From assembly GCA_946902985.2 (NCBI GenBank), contig OX336388.2:291378526-291442525 (forward strand): a stretch of 64,000 bases of DNA, given 5' to 3'. The position numbers and the translations under genes are program-made. The notes beneath the pieces are model-generated. The model was not told the origin of the DNA and did not search any database. It saw only the letters and a program-made list of their open reading frames with translations. The DNA is from Meconema thalassinum (lineage: Eukaryota; Arthropoda; Insecta; Orthoptera; Tettigoniidae). Shown in pieces: positions 44,566 to 56,800 of this stretch; within the stretch, counting starts at the first letter, position 1; each line of letters opens with the position of its first letter.

Positions 44566-44930
44566 TGAGTGCAAGGGTCTTACTGTTCTTGTCTGTTTCC
44601 CCGGATGTACGGGTTTGAATCCCAGCTCTGCCAGGAAAATTTAATTCTGGTGTAAGGGCTGGAACAGGGTACACTCAGAAGAGGCAGGTTCGATTCCTAT
44701 CTCAGCCATCTTGGAAGTGGTTTTCCGGGGTTTCCCACTTCTACTCCAGGCAAATGTCGGGATGGTTCCCAAATTAAGGCCACGGCCACCTCCTTCCCAT
44801 TCCTCACCTGAATTGCAAATACAACCATCACAATAACACAGGTTATCAGACAAATTCTAGACACACACACCCAAGTACATGAGGCTACATGACCAACCAG
44901 TAAATTATTGTCTGACGGGGATGAACTTGG
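44566..44930 (+). repeat. Composite SINE with two tRNA-like B boxes
   Basis: B-box-like motifs occur twice, GGGTTTGAATCCC at 44611-44623 and GGTTCGATTCC at 44687-44697. They are followed by GGAAGTGGTTTTCCGGGG, CCAGGCAAATGTCGGGATGG, GGCCACGGCC and the CCTCACCTGAATTGC tail. This is the fullest copy of the family also seen at 5462, 7214 and 45085. Confidence 0.8.
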
Positions 44931-45084
44931 CTACATTTTTGTTGTTGATTCTTTTAGAAGCTTTGTGACGTGGCGGTCATATGGCCCCGTGTGCTTGGGT
45001 GTGTGATAATCTGTGTCACTGCGATGTCGATACATTTGCAACTGAGGTAGGATTTGTGTAGGAAGCGTCAGTGGTCTTAAGTTA

Positions 45085-45172
45085 TGTTCCAACCCAGCAT
45101 TTCCTTTGAGTATAAGGCGGAAACCACTTCCAGTATAGCTGAGATAGGAATCGAACCCACCTCTACTCAGTT
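45085..45172 (-). repeat. SINE middle part, split by Helentron-like element
   Basis: On the minus strand it reads CTGAGTAGAGGTGGGTTCGA then CTCAGC and GGAAGTGGTTTCC. Its head lies at 47331-47425 on the far side of the insertion. Confidence 0.7.
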
Positions 45173-47330
45173 TTTAGCCTATTTTCATTTATGAAAAACT
45201 AGGCCTATGAGATCACCTTTTGTCCATGTGTGTGTGTGTGTGTGTGTGTGTCATAATAACATCTAAACGGCTGGAGCGATTTCAAGGAAACTCGGTAAGG
45301 TCATAGTACTAATTTTGCTGGCTCCGACCGTGCCCTTCAAGTTTTATTACGTCTCATCAATCCAACATGGCGGCTGTGAAGAATATTTCACCGAAATTCC
45401 ATATCTCCGAAACTGTTACTGATATCACCCTGAAATTTTGTGCGGTGGTAAAGGGCACTAATAGTAGTTCACCTATGAGACTTTTAAAAACCTGGTGAGC
45501 ACAAATCCAACATGGCGGCGACGCGAAATATAAATATTTAAATGGACGTTTCTTGCGGTTTAACCATCCCAGCGCAGTAAAACTTGGTACGGTAAATGCT
45601 TACACAAATTTTAATCCAATGGCATTTAATTTATTTCAATTGTTTTCATAACCGCAAGATGGCAGCTGTGTGAAATTTTAACAACTGGTTTTCATTTCTT
45701 GTGTCCCCATCATGCGATTGAAGTTTGAATACTACACCTACACAACAATATTCATGTAATTGTACATAACTGAAAGACCTAAATAATTATATAACAAGTA
45801 GTTCCGTGAAGAACTATACAGCCTATTTTCATGTATCCTACTTATGTTAATTGCCACAATCAACATACAAAATTTCAGTTTGATTGCTGTAATAGATTCG
45901 TAGATATTGAGAACCGACTAAATATTTCGGATGGTCGCCATGTTGGATTTTATATATGTAGGTCCTAGAGTTATGTATGGTTACATGAAGATTATTGTGT
46001 ACATATAGCATTCAAACTTCAATCTCATGATTAGGACACAAGAAGTAAAAACGAGATTTTAAAATTTCACACAGCTGCCATCCTGTGGTTATGGAAACAA
46101 TTGAAATAAATTAGATGCCAGTGGATTAACATTCGTATAAGGATTTACTGTACCAAGTTTCACTGCACTCGGATGGTTAAATTGCGAGAAACGTCCATGT
46201 GAATATTAATACTTCGCGTCGCCGCGACTATAGACTATAGAGTCCTATAGGTGAACTTATGTTCATAGCCCCTATGAACATAAAAAATCATTCTGATTGC
46301 TGTAATAGATTCGAAGATATTCAGAGCCGTCTAAATATTTCGGATGGTCGCCGCCATGTTGGATTGTTAAATGTATAGACCATAGAGTCATGTACCATTA
46401 AAGGAAAATTATTGTGTAGGTTCATTATTCAAACTTTCACTTCGATCGAATGATTACGACACAAGAAATAACAATTTCATTTTAAAATTCGCACAGCCGC
46501 CAATTTGAGGTTATGTAAACAATTGAACTAAATTAGATACCAGTGCATTGCAATGTGTATAAACCTTTCCTGTACCAGATTTCATTGCGTTTGGAACATT
46601 AAATCGCGAGAAAGGTCTATTTTAAATTTTCAAATTCGCTTGGCCGCAATGATCGTTTTGTATTTAACCGGTTTTTGAAAGTCTCATAGATGAACTTTCA
46701 GTAGTGTCCTTTATCTCCGTACAAAATTTCAGGATGATACTGATAATAGTTTCAGAGATATAGAATGCCGGTGAAATATTTCGCACATCCGCCATCTTGT
46801 GGTTATGTAAACAATCGAACGAAATTAGGTGTCTGTGCATTACAATGTGTATTAACATATACTGTACCAAGTTTTATTGTGTTTGGTTGGCTAAATCGCG
46901 AAAAACTTCTATTTAAAAGTCGCAAATTCGCGTGGCCGCCATGATGGTTTTGTAGTTACCAGTTTTTCAAAAGTCACATATGTGAACTTCTAGTATTTCC
47001 CTTTATCACCGTAAAAATTCCAGGGTGATATCGGGAATAGTTTCGGAGATATTGAATTCTGGTGAAATATTTCTCACAGCCGCCATGTTGGATCGGTCAC
47101 ACACACGCACACACACACGGACAAACGGTGATCTCATAAGCCTATTTTTTCAAAATTGAAATAGTCTAAAAATCCAATATGGCGACCATCTGAAATATTT
47201 AGACGGTTCTCAATATCTACAAATCTATTACAGCCATCAAACTGTTTTTTATGTTGATAGAGGCAATTAACATAAGTAGGATATATGAAAGAAGGCTGTA
47301 TACTTCTTCACGGAACTACTTGTTCCTCAT
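45173..47330 (-). mobile_element. Helentron-like element (second subfamily), outer copy
   Basis: In reverse orientation it starts TTTAGCCTATTTTCATT and ends CACGGAACTACTTGTT. Its interior has repeated ATCCAACATGGCGGC-type blocks and a (GT)n run at 45228-45250. It is interrupted by an opposite-oriented copy of itself. Joining the SINE pieces on either side leaves no duplicated bases. Confidence 0.65.
45793..47170 (+). mobile_element. Helentron-like element, inner inverted copy
   Basis: It starts AACAAGTAGTTCCGTGAAG and ends GAAATAGTCTAAAAA. The outer copy reads straight across the junction: 45718-45792 and 47171-47329 together match the inverse of the start of the inner copy. Two (GT/CA)-rich runs and an ACACACAC block lie near its right end. 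Confidence 0.65.
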
Positions 47331-47425
47331 GGGGTTGAGTGTACCCCGTTCCAGCCCTCAGTCCAGAATTAAATCTTTTCAGAGCCAGGAATCGAAACCG
47401 AGTCACGCGGTGAGAGCTAGGCTTT
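47331..47425 (-). repeat. SINE head, other half of 45085-45172
   Basis: On the minus strand it holds the tRNA-like GGTTTCGATTCCTGGCTCTG and GGGCTGGAACGGGGTACACT, the same order as in the complete SINE at 44566. Confidence 0.7.
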
Positions 47426-47745
47426 ACTTTTGGAAGTACAATTTTGGATTCTCTTGTTAAACGTAGACAACAGGAATGTTCGCGAAACGCGGTCGGTTTG
47501 CTGGCATGTTACATAATACTTGATGGGTGTAACAATTGAGCCATTGTTGTAATCCACAATCGTCTTCCCCCAGAGCACGTGTTAGCTTAACACCTCTATT
47601 GTGCTGGGAATTGCATCCATTACCCGGTCTCGCCTCGTATCAAGGTGAAAGTTATGTTATGTTGAATAACATTCCAATGTTGGGCCTTTAACAAGACATG
47701 CCGTTTTGGGACGTAAAACCAGTAACATTATTATTATTATTATCT
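47426..47745 (+). repeat. Unassigned, ending in a SINE tail with (ATT)n
   Basis: 47700-47745 reads GGGACGTAAAACCAGTAACA then (ATT)n, the same tail type as the SINE at 26815. The upstream part is not clearly assignable. Confidence 0.5.
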
Positions 47746-47746
47746 A

Positions 47747-47844
47747 TACTAATATAATAAAGCTGAAGAGTTTGTGGGTTTGTCTGTTTAAACGCGCTAA
47801 TCTCTGGAACTACCAGTCGGATTCGAAAAATTATTTTTGTATAT
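47747..47844 (+). repeat. Dispersed repeat, left part, host of the env element
   Basis: It begins TCTATACTAATATAATAAAG and contains AACGCGCTAATCTCTGGAAC, the start of a repeat common in insect genomes (from memory). It resumes at 58701 after the LTR element, with ATAT duplicated. Confidence 0.6.
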
Positions 47845-48719
47845 TGTACAGCCTCCCAGGGGTATGCACCCCTTGGAGACCATTCCCCCATCATCTGCCT
47901 AAATCTCCTAACGGGCAACCCTTGGAAAGCCGGGCCAACATCCATAAAACGTAGCAAGGACAGCTTGCCACTATAGAAAGCAGCTCAGTCCTTGCACAAT
48001 GGTTACACATAGCGACATACTATTAACTGGGACAGCAATGCCAAGACATTGCTGACAGCATAGCGCCGAAGAGTATAAGAAGGCGTCTTAATCAGGTCAA
48101 GGGATCTCTCCATTATCAGTGCTTCAACGATACGGCCGAAGGCTACGCCGGTGTCATCAGAGGTGAGTCAGTCAGTCGTGTTCAGACATCCTACTTTTGT
48201 AACCTGTAACCTACAACTTGTACTTTACATTGTGAACATAATTACATTCCCTACAAGGGACTCATACTTCAGAATTACAGACCAATAAACACTTGGTCAA
48301 CACATCACACTAGTCTTACTGTCCACACGCCTCTTTACATCCCAACGCCCTTCCTTATTCCCGTCACGGTTAGACGTGACAGACGGTAGTCTAATAGCGC
48401 TAACTCAGATACCATTGTATTCCTCGAGCCGACCCGACTGCTAGCAAGCAGCGCGTGCTACTTAGCTGATACGAGCAGATTCAGTTACATAATAAGCAGT
48501 CAGCTGAGCGACCAGCACAGTGACCCTTGCATTGGGTCCCATCCCTTCAAACACTACTACATTATTTATAGGAACGCCCCCTAGTTCCTAGCACACCACA
48601 ACACTCTACACTGGTCAGCTTACCCTGCCAAGGGAAGCTACCCTTTTTAGGCACAGCTTTATAAATTAGTACAATAACTCTTCCTTTTAGATCCACCCCC
48701 AAATAAGGGATCTAAAACA
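47845..48719 (+). repeat. 5' LTR (875 bp) of env-only element
   Basis: A TATA-like GTATAAGA lies at 48073-48080 and AATAAA at 48284-48289. A splice-donor-like AG|GTGAGT lies at 48161-48168, downstream of the putative start site. The 3' LTR has the same motifs. Confidence 0.9.
48161..48168 (+). promoter_or_regulatory. Possible splice donor in LTR
   Basis: CAG AG|GTGAGT fits the donor consensus. Together with the acceptor at 48996 it would give a spliced leader-env mRNA, as in env-bearing insect retroelements. Inference from consensus only. Confidence 0.4.
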
Positions 48720-48720
48720 C

Positions 48721-48735
48721 TGGTGGAGGCGCGGG
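48721..48735 (+). promoter_or_regulatory. Primer binding site, tRNA-Ala-like
   Basis: TGGTGGAGGCGCGGG begins one base after the LTR. The first 12 bases match the complement of some insect tRNA-Ala 3' ends as I recall them; the following bases are one C short. Confidence 0.5.
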
Positions 48736-48969
48736 ACTACGCACAATAGAACGGGACTCAACCAACGAGCCCTCGTAGTCAAAACGACCCCTTGCGTACC
48801 GCAAAAAGCCAAGCGAATAGTGAAATTTTTTCCCCAGACAGACAACACCGTTTTTGCTCTAAAACTAGCTACACAGGGGAAATTCTTACTAGAACAACCT
48901 CCCAGCCCCAGAAAGAACCAAACAGATACGTAAATACACTGTCAAACACGCACAGATTTGTTATTTTTA

Positions 48970-48997
48970 TTTTTTATTCGTATACACTTCAATCAGG
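48970..48997 (+). promoter_or_regulatory. Possible 3' splice acceptor before env ATG
   Basis: A T-rich tract (from about 48959) leads to TTCAATCAG|G directly before ATG. Such an acceptor is what an env gene once preceded by gag-pol would use. Confidence 0.45.
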
Positions 48998-50833
48998 ATG
49001 GCGCCTCATGCAGAGATTGCAAGCCATAGAGCCAATAGGGGTACGACAACAATACTTACACTACTACTCATCCTCATCGTCAGCGGGATCCTCACAAGTG
49101 CCTTAAAACAAGCCCCAAGAGGGGCGAGGGTAAAGATTACCCCCGGCGTACATTGGAAACACATACGGGGGCAGACGGTTTACCAGGCCAATATACCCAT
49201 CACCTATGACGTACCGGTAAAACAGGAATACGTACCGGTACCGTCGCCTACACTAAATGATGGCCACAAATCCCAAATATACTCACTATGGGAGGCCATC
49301 GAACAAGCACTCAACATACACGGTGATACAGAACAACTCCGAGGGACATCCACCCCTGTACAGACTATGCGGGGGAGGGACAAAAGAGAACTAACATTTA
49401 TAGGGAACTTTTTACAATACTGCTGCGGCGTCGCTACAGAGGAAGACAGTAAAACATTACGAATGACGCAGCAGCAAATCGCGAGCTACACAGACAACTT
49501 AGGTAAAATGATCCACGCGAACCACAAGGACTTAACCGAGACTACACTTAAGCTAAACAATTGGACACATACGGTACACGACTCTATTGCCACAATCATG
49601 AGACAAATACAAGCACTTGCGAATGCAACCCGAGCAAACAAAGAGGCGCAAGACACTATACTGGCTTCCACGGCCCAGATGGCTATGGGAAATGCCATAA
49701 GTATTTACAATGCCATCATGAGCATGCACAGACAGCAAGATTTAATGGCATGCAGACAACACAAGATACCCGAAAACACCATACACACAAGCATCCTGCG
49801 AGATGATCTAACTAACCTCCAACACAAACTCGCGAAACACAATTACCAACTAGCCACTTCCATAGAACAGATAAGCTGGTATTACACGAAGCCAATATGC
49901 TCGTGCATATACCATGCTAACAGGTTACACATTAAAATCAACATACCTATAATCGAGGAAAAGGCGCGGTGGAATCTATTCGAGTACATTCCTATACCGT
50001 ACAAGTGGCTAGGGGGCACATGCACACTCATACACGAACCGACGCTGCTGGCGGTTAATGGCCACGACATTCGGGTACTAACAGGGAATGCGCTACATGA
50101 CTGCATTACACAGATAAATGCGCTCTGTTACATACCTCGGTTCCAAGAGGTGACCACAATCCAGCCTGCTTGTGCAGTCCACCTTTACAACAACGCGCCG
50201 ACTGACAAAATACTGGAATCCTGCGCATATAGATGCGACGAAGGATCGCAGAGAGCCCTTATCACACAGATTGATATGGACAAGTTTATTGTTACAAATC
50301 CTACGGCGGAAATGGGTACCCAATGCCCAGAAGGAAGGACAACCCTACTGCACCCACACACGGAGGCACCGCCAGGGGCTCTAGAGATACACCTCCCATG
50401 CAATTGCCAACTTGTAGAGGGCGACATCATCCTGATACCCCAGGCGTTTCCGTGTGACGCCAAAATGGTTAAGGAATTAGCCATTACACACACACTGCCG
50501 GCAGCATGGACTAAACAAATACAATTGCAACTACACGACTTCGAACCCTTACAGACAAAGCCGTTATGGTATGATAACATAACGGCCATACTCAATTCCA
50601 ACTGGTCATCAGTCATTCCGACATTCAATGTAACAGAAACACCTTTTAGACATCACAAACAGCCCCTACAAATACCAGGACTTCACCAATCCTGGTATGA
50701 CCTAGATACCACGACAACTTCCACTATGGCATGGAACGCCGGAATGACCGTGGTAATTATTTACATGTTAGCCAGACAGATGGCAATGGCTAGAGACATC
50801 CGGCGGTTACACGCACATAGGGCAAATACATGA
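48998..50833 (+). CDS. env: Envelope fusion protein, baculovirus-F/errantivirus type
   Basis: The intact 611-codon ORF looks like a membrane fusion glycoprotein of the class shared by insect errantiviruses and baculovirus F proteins, which mediates membrane fusion at the cell surface or in endosomes. Visible features: an N-terminal hydrophobic segment (about residues 17-36, signal peptide or anchor); a furin-type site RGRDKR at 125-130 followed by a hydrophobic, fusion-peptide-like stretch containing a Cys pair; a helical region with many Gln/Asn; several N-glycosylation sequons (for example NWT, NAT, NIT, NWS, NVT); a Cys-rich second half; a hydrophobic segment near the C terminus (about 580-597) and a short basic tail. 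The length is normal for the family. The ATG follows a possible splice acceptor by one base. The assignment rests on architecture, not on a search. Confidence 0.75.
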   Translation: MAPHAEIASHRANRGTTTILTLLLILIVSGILTSALKQAPRGARVKITPGVHWKHIRGQTVYQANIPITYDVPVKQEYVPVPSPTLNDGHKSQIYSLWEAIEQALNIHGDTEQLRGTSTPVQTMRGRDKRELTFIGNFLQYCCGVATEEDSKTLRMTQQQIASYTDNLGKMIHANHKDLTETTLKLNNWTHTVHDSIATIMRQIQALANATRANKEAQDTILASTAQMAMGNAISIYNAIMSMHRQQDLMACRQHKIPENTIHTSILRDDLTNLQHKLAKHNYQLATSIEQISWYYTKPICSCIYHANRLHIKINIPIIEEKARWNLFEYIPIPYKWLGGTCTLIHEPTLLAVNGHDIRVLTGNALHDCITQINALCYIPRFQEVTTIQPACAVHLYNNAPTDKILESCAYRCDEGSQRALITQIDMDKFIVTNPTAEMGTQCPEGRTTLLHPHTEAPPGALEIHLPCNCQLVEGDIILIPQAFPCDAKMVKELAITHTLPAAWTKQIQLQLHDFEPLQTKPLWYDNITAILNSNWSSVIPTFNVTETPFRHHKQPLQIPGLHQSWYDLDTTTTSTMAWNAGMTVVIIYMLARQMAMARDIRRLHAHRANT

Positions 50834-53800
50834 AACAAAACCACTAAGCCAGACACAAGCCATTAAGCAACCTTTACCGCCAGTTCAAAGGGCAAATTTG
50901 CCAGAACGAAGGCGAACACCGGTATTAGTCCCTCAGGATGCACGATACACGCACGCACATTTTGACCAGGGACACAGAAACAATCTAACATCACTTGAAC
51001 CTATAGTAGGAATAGACAAACAGGTACTCACAAACATAAACTGCACATTTTTTTTCCTTCTCTATCTGCCTTCTTTCATGTATAGGCAGTGCAACTTGGC
51101 TAGATCAGAAGTGCATGATCCAAAATCCTTGTTTTTTTTTGTTCGCCCCTGACATTTTTTCTCCCAGGCCAGCAATGATTATTGGTCGGAGTGGTCATCA
51201 CCATAAATTGGATAACGTAAAGTTTCTAATATTCAAAGCCCAGTAGAAGCCCATCAGGTGAGCTACGCGGCTTAAAGCCGGAAAGAGATATTTTGAACAT
51301 AGCTTAAACATCAAATCACAGCATAGAGCTTAAGCGAGTCTTTCTAAGCAGAAATGACTAAATGTTCTACGTTCCGGTTCAACAGTTGGATAGACTCTCT
51401 TGTAGAGGGCAAAAGCCATAAGAGTGGCAAGAATTAAAAATCGCAAACTAATTTTCAAAAAAATTTGGTGAGGTGTGCTTTAACCAACTGAGAAGCCCAA
51501 TTGCACACCGGGGCGAACCACTGTCATTTTGGTGAGTTATGCCGGAACACTTATAATTGCTTTGGAGTGGAGTTTCGACTCCCATAGTGCCTTGGCTTTG
51601 CTCGTGACGTGGATACACATGTATCAAATACGTCTGGCAATGGCCTTCCCAATGTGTACTAGACAAGGTCGGTAGAGTCCCCTGAGATGTAACCAGATTA
51701 CTATAGTGCTAACGTCACCTACTAGGTGCATAGTACGATCAGGGCCTACTTACCATTTTGTTAAGCATTTTTTTTTTCATACTATCGCCGTCCGGCAACC
51801 CACTTTAGCAAAGCATACAACAGTGGGCAGGCGACATACAAACATATATTCTATACCTTTTCAAAATGCTCTCTTAATACGGAGCGGGGCATAGCTCATT
51901 TTTTTTCTCCTCTTTCTCTGCCTCAGTCATTAGGCCCGATGAAAAAAAAAGGGTGGCCAAGTTGAACTGTATGTATTTAACCCATAGGCATACGTGACAC
52001 GTTACATTGCCTGTAATATATTTTTTTTATCATTTCCACAACAACACGTAAGCTAAAACGCTAACACACCGTAGGATGAAAACCCCAGACTTTGGGAAGC
52101 CCTGCATATTTTTGGAAATCACACAATCAATTTACATAGCCACATGACAGTAAAATACTACCAAACTGTCCCGGAGACACAACCTGAATAGTGCCAGAAA
52201 CAATTACTCTGGGTAAAAGACGGTCTCCAAACCCGCAACCTTCTGAATACCAGGAATTTAAGGTTGGGTAGCTATCCAGTTCTAGAATAGAAAAATGGGA
52301 AAGCTAAGACAGTTTGGGACAGTCCCACTAACAGCGGGTCATAAATGAAAAACAACAAAATCGCCTCTGGCATCTAGTCACCAAACACGCGACTAGCGGC
52401 CCAGACACACTAGTGTATAGCGACATTTGGTACAACAGATAGGAATATACTTGAACCACGTTACAGTAACACACAATTGGGGACACAAATGTAGTTTGTA
52501 AGAGGTTCTTTTTCAATACGGCCAATCCATGTGAGACTTTCGAAGGGAAAGGCCACGGCCTGTGGTTTGGATTCCACGTAAAACGGAAGTCCCGTGGCGC
52601 ATGATCTACAGATCAACGGTCATGTTAAACCACAAGTGTTTTTTTTCTACAATGCGAGAGGCACTGCTCGCAATCACTACAGACAGCAATCAAGTTCACA
52701 CACACACACGTGCAGGAAGCAAGGACGCGGGCCGAACATAAAACAAATGAAAGCACACAACATCGTAATTCAACACCGTCGCATCAGCACTAACATACTC
52801 CTCAAGGAGCAAGACTGCTCGACACAGACGAGCCGAGCCAAATCCTACTGGACAGAAACCAACGCATCATTCACGGCCGATCTAAGGACCCTATAACTCC
52901 CAAAATTACACTACGAGGAGAGTTCAAAAATACGCAAACTCCTCACAGCATTGAGTACTTTCGTTTGCGCATAGCAGATACACAGTACATGTGCCATAAT
53001 ATATCCGGCACAGAGAGGGTCACACCAAGTCTTTACAGACAACCGGATTCGAACCCATGACCACACACAACACGCGCGTACCAAAAACTAACTAAACAAC
53101 GGTATTTTTGGTACGCGAAACACAAGCAAAAACCACACTGGCGACGCCCCAAGCCCTGAAACACAACGCAGACATAAAACACAGAGAATGACATGAGGTC
53201 ACGGGTTCCAATCCCAGTAAAAATTAGACACAAGGGAAAGCAGTTATCCAGGCTTCCAACCACACCGAAATTGGCCCATACAAATGCATGAACAGGGAAT
53301 ACTACATTTCCTCCCACCAAAAGCCAGACATAAAATTTCAAAATACACCTGACATGAGACATACATTTCCCAAACACACGTAGGAAAATTTCGCAAGACA
53401 CAAGTCTTAGGAAACAATGGCCACACAACGTCATTACCTAACTAGGATGAATTGCTACATTAGGCCGCTAGGAATCTAAAACAATGACCACACTTGCATA
53501 CGTGCAGAAAAGCACTTGCCGGCGGATGACAAACAATAACATCACAGCCTGACATTACACATACCAACTGCTGACTTGCAGACTAGACATACCGCAATAC
53601 TGCTCATGAAAGGGCACTATTGTTTACCGGCATTGACAATGAAATTACAAACACATAACAATTATAACACCATACATTTTTTTTCCACACTGCAAAAACA
53701 TTTGGCAATGGACAAGACGTGACACAGCGGAACTTATCTGGGGCCTATAAGGGCACGCTCGCAAAGACGTTGGCAAGCCACGGGCGCCTTCTGCCCATAC

Positions 53801-56800
53801 AGGCGATACATATTACGACTTAGCCTGCAACAGACCAACCGTCCGCGTGGTGTAGCGGAACATAGTCACACACACGCACATGCACTCAACAATTAGGAGC
53901 AAACACAGACAAGATCTCCCCCCTAATAACTTCTTTTATCGATCATAAGGCATAGGGGTCATTACAGATGACTAGGACATAGCCAGTCGCACTACGACCA
54001 CTGGCCACATCTACACTACAAATGGCAGACCAGATTAGGTCATGAAGCTTTACTATCCCAAGGCGCGGATAGAAAGCTAACATGGACCAAGGGAGGATGA
54101 CAAACCATAGGTGTATAATCCCAGAGGGATTACCGGCATACTACAACAGGCTACCATAGTTAAATACCCAATTCCCTTCCAATAACCCTCTCACGCCCAA
54201 CATAAACCAACGCAGACACATGTACACGACCAAAAACAGCTACACTACATTACAAAGTACACACAAGGGGTTGATGGACTTCATGCGTCTAAAGAGAAGG
54301 CATGCTACGCCTTGGCCACGATGCTACCACCTGAGTATTAGGGGTGGGTCAGCAGACATTAAATAAGCATAATGCGCCTCTCCAAATGAGAGAGGAGGCC
54401 ATAGATATATATTAACCATTCTTTAGTACTTAAACACTCCCGCATGACAAGAATATATTGGTATTATGCCCCACCCTACACCTATCCGTACATGAAGGCA
54501 GACGCTTCATATCCAGACACATGCATGAGTATCCCATCCATTTACCAGGTATTTTAATATCAAACCTGCATGAAATTTTCGTATCTTTGCAATCCCCGGG
54601 AGTTACCTCCCCAGTCCACTCACTATAGGAGCATCCCAGCGGCATCACCGGTTCCAGGCCACCACTAACGTGGAACCCAAAGGTGCGAAACCCCTTCCTA
54701 CCATACTTTAAGCCCACTCGACAAATAACTACCCCCAGATCCTAATAACAGGGTACCTGACATTACAGACCCTACTAACACCTCCATTAAGGTAAAGAAA
54801 GCATTATTGCTGGAAAGCTGACGTAGCAATGGTAGACCAGAAGTAGCCTATGTACTTAGAAGATCTACAACCCCACAACACTGGAAATATTTTACATTTT
54901 ACACAGAGATTAAACTATTTACACAGGTTACGCCACATTTTTTTTTTACAAAGGAATCTGATACGATCTGATTGACGACAACGGTGTAAGCCGAAGGTCA
55001 GAGGGACCACACTGGAGCAGAGCTGGGGAAGGCGATGTGGACCCTTACCCCAGTTGGCTCGACAGCGCAGCGACCTCACTTAACGACTAGACCAAACAGA
55101 CGAACCACGTAAGGTCAAAGCATTCGCGACCTGGCGCGGGCAAACATCGAGATCTAGGGGTGCATGTCGCTTATCCCCCTTGTCGGAGAAGGTTACACCC
55201 ACTATGTGCCACGGTCGTCGAAGCCAAGACCTGCAGGGAGACTTTCTGAGAATGGCGGGAGAAATAGCTCACTCCGCGCCGGACTCGGGAGCTATCCCTA
55301 GAGACGACCCCATTATGACTAGACTTCTAGTTAAGTTTAAACTTAAGTAGGCACGGCTTCCATAGCGGGAAGCAAAACTCCTGTGCGTTGGAGAAGATTA
55401 CTAATGCGAAAAGCATACCACGATTGCTGATACAGGCGAAGATTACTGCGAAAAGCAAACCACGATTGCCGATACAGGCGAAGATTATTGCGAAAAGCAA
55501 ACCACGATTGCCGACAAAGGCGAAGATTATATTATGCCATTGGACGACAATGTCCAATGCCCACATAAATGGCGACGCAGCGGGCAACCAATGGGCATTA
55601 AGAGAGGGGCATTGCGAGCGCCTCATAAGGGTTACGTGGGCGGCCCACCTACGACTACACACGCAATGGCAACGATCAAAGAAATGGAAGGTACAGCAGG
55701 CGAAACGGTTTGCTTAAATGGCACCGTAAGCCGCCTGTGACTAGGTTAGTACTAGGAATAAGACCTAAAATAGATGTCGACAATAGTATTAAAACGGAGG
55801 GGACTACGAGACATTGTTGGGTTCCGGTCCCGACAATGTACTACAAGGGAACCACCGCGAGAGAAATCAAACGGACAGCCTCCATCTAAATTTTAGTACT
55901 TAAGTCATAGTGCCATTTTCAGGTCACTTAGATATAAGCAAAATTACTAACCGCTGTTGCTAATAATAGCACAGCACATTTCGGCTTTAGAGTAAGGTCC
56001 ACTCGGCATGTACATACAGTATAGTTTACATTTAATTAATTTTATTAATAAGTAAGATAAGTAGTCTTAAGATAACGGCGGTCGGCACCTGATAGCCCAG
56101 AAACCCGGCATCAGGGTAAGTCCGACAGCTCATGATAAGGCATGATAATTCGTGGTAAGGTAGCATAAACCTATATTTAAGGCAAAATTTTTTTATTTTT
56201 ATATATATATAGATCACAATAGAATATCTCGGCACTTGGTGACTCAAAATCCGTTACCAAGATAAGCCCGACACCATTTAAGCTAGAATAGGTTAACATA
56301 GGCTAACCTAGGTTAAGTTAGACTTCGGTGGCGCTACACTTAGTTTCCAAACTAAGCGCTACCAAGGAAGGTTATATATATACCTGTAATGAATTATAAT
56401 GTATTGTACTGTACTATTCATAATTAACCCACTTTTTCCCACACAGGAAGACCACAGAGCTACGAAGAGGTAAACATCTTTATATGGATGCATTTTTGTT
56501 TTGTTTTGATTTACAGGTAACCAAGAACGTGAATATGTCTGTGGTAGATATATTACCAAAATACACATATTGTCATACACAAATACACTCCTTATCAATT
56601 TTAGTTGCACCCTTAAAGGTGACAACGCCAGCGGTCAGCGGTGGACAGCATACGTGGGATGATGACCATCGCTGAACGCAAACACATTTCAGAATACGCA
56701 AATGAAGCGTTACTTCAGGCTCAAAGGGCGACACAGAGTTTGTAAGTGCCGGACCTTCGACCCTAAGGTGGGATTCCGACCCACGACGGAAAACCACGAG

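Noticed and set aside
48792..49106. 104-codon ORF overlapping the start of env as a gag remnant
   Set aside because: No zinc knuckle or capsid-like pattern; it overlaps the leader and the env start in another frame.
53033..53434. 133-codon Cys/Phe-rich minus-strand ORF in the env element tail
   Set aside because: The composition follows from the A/C-rich plus strand and there is no domain pattern or start context. Treated as chance.
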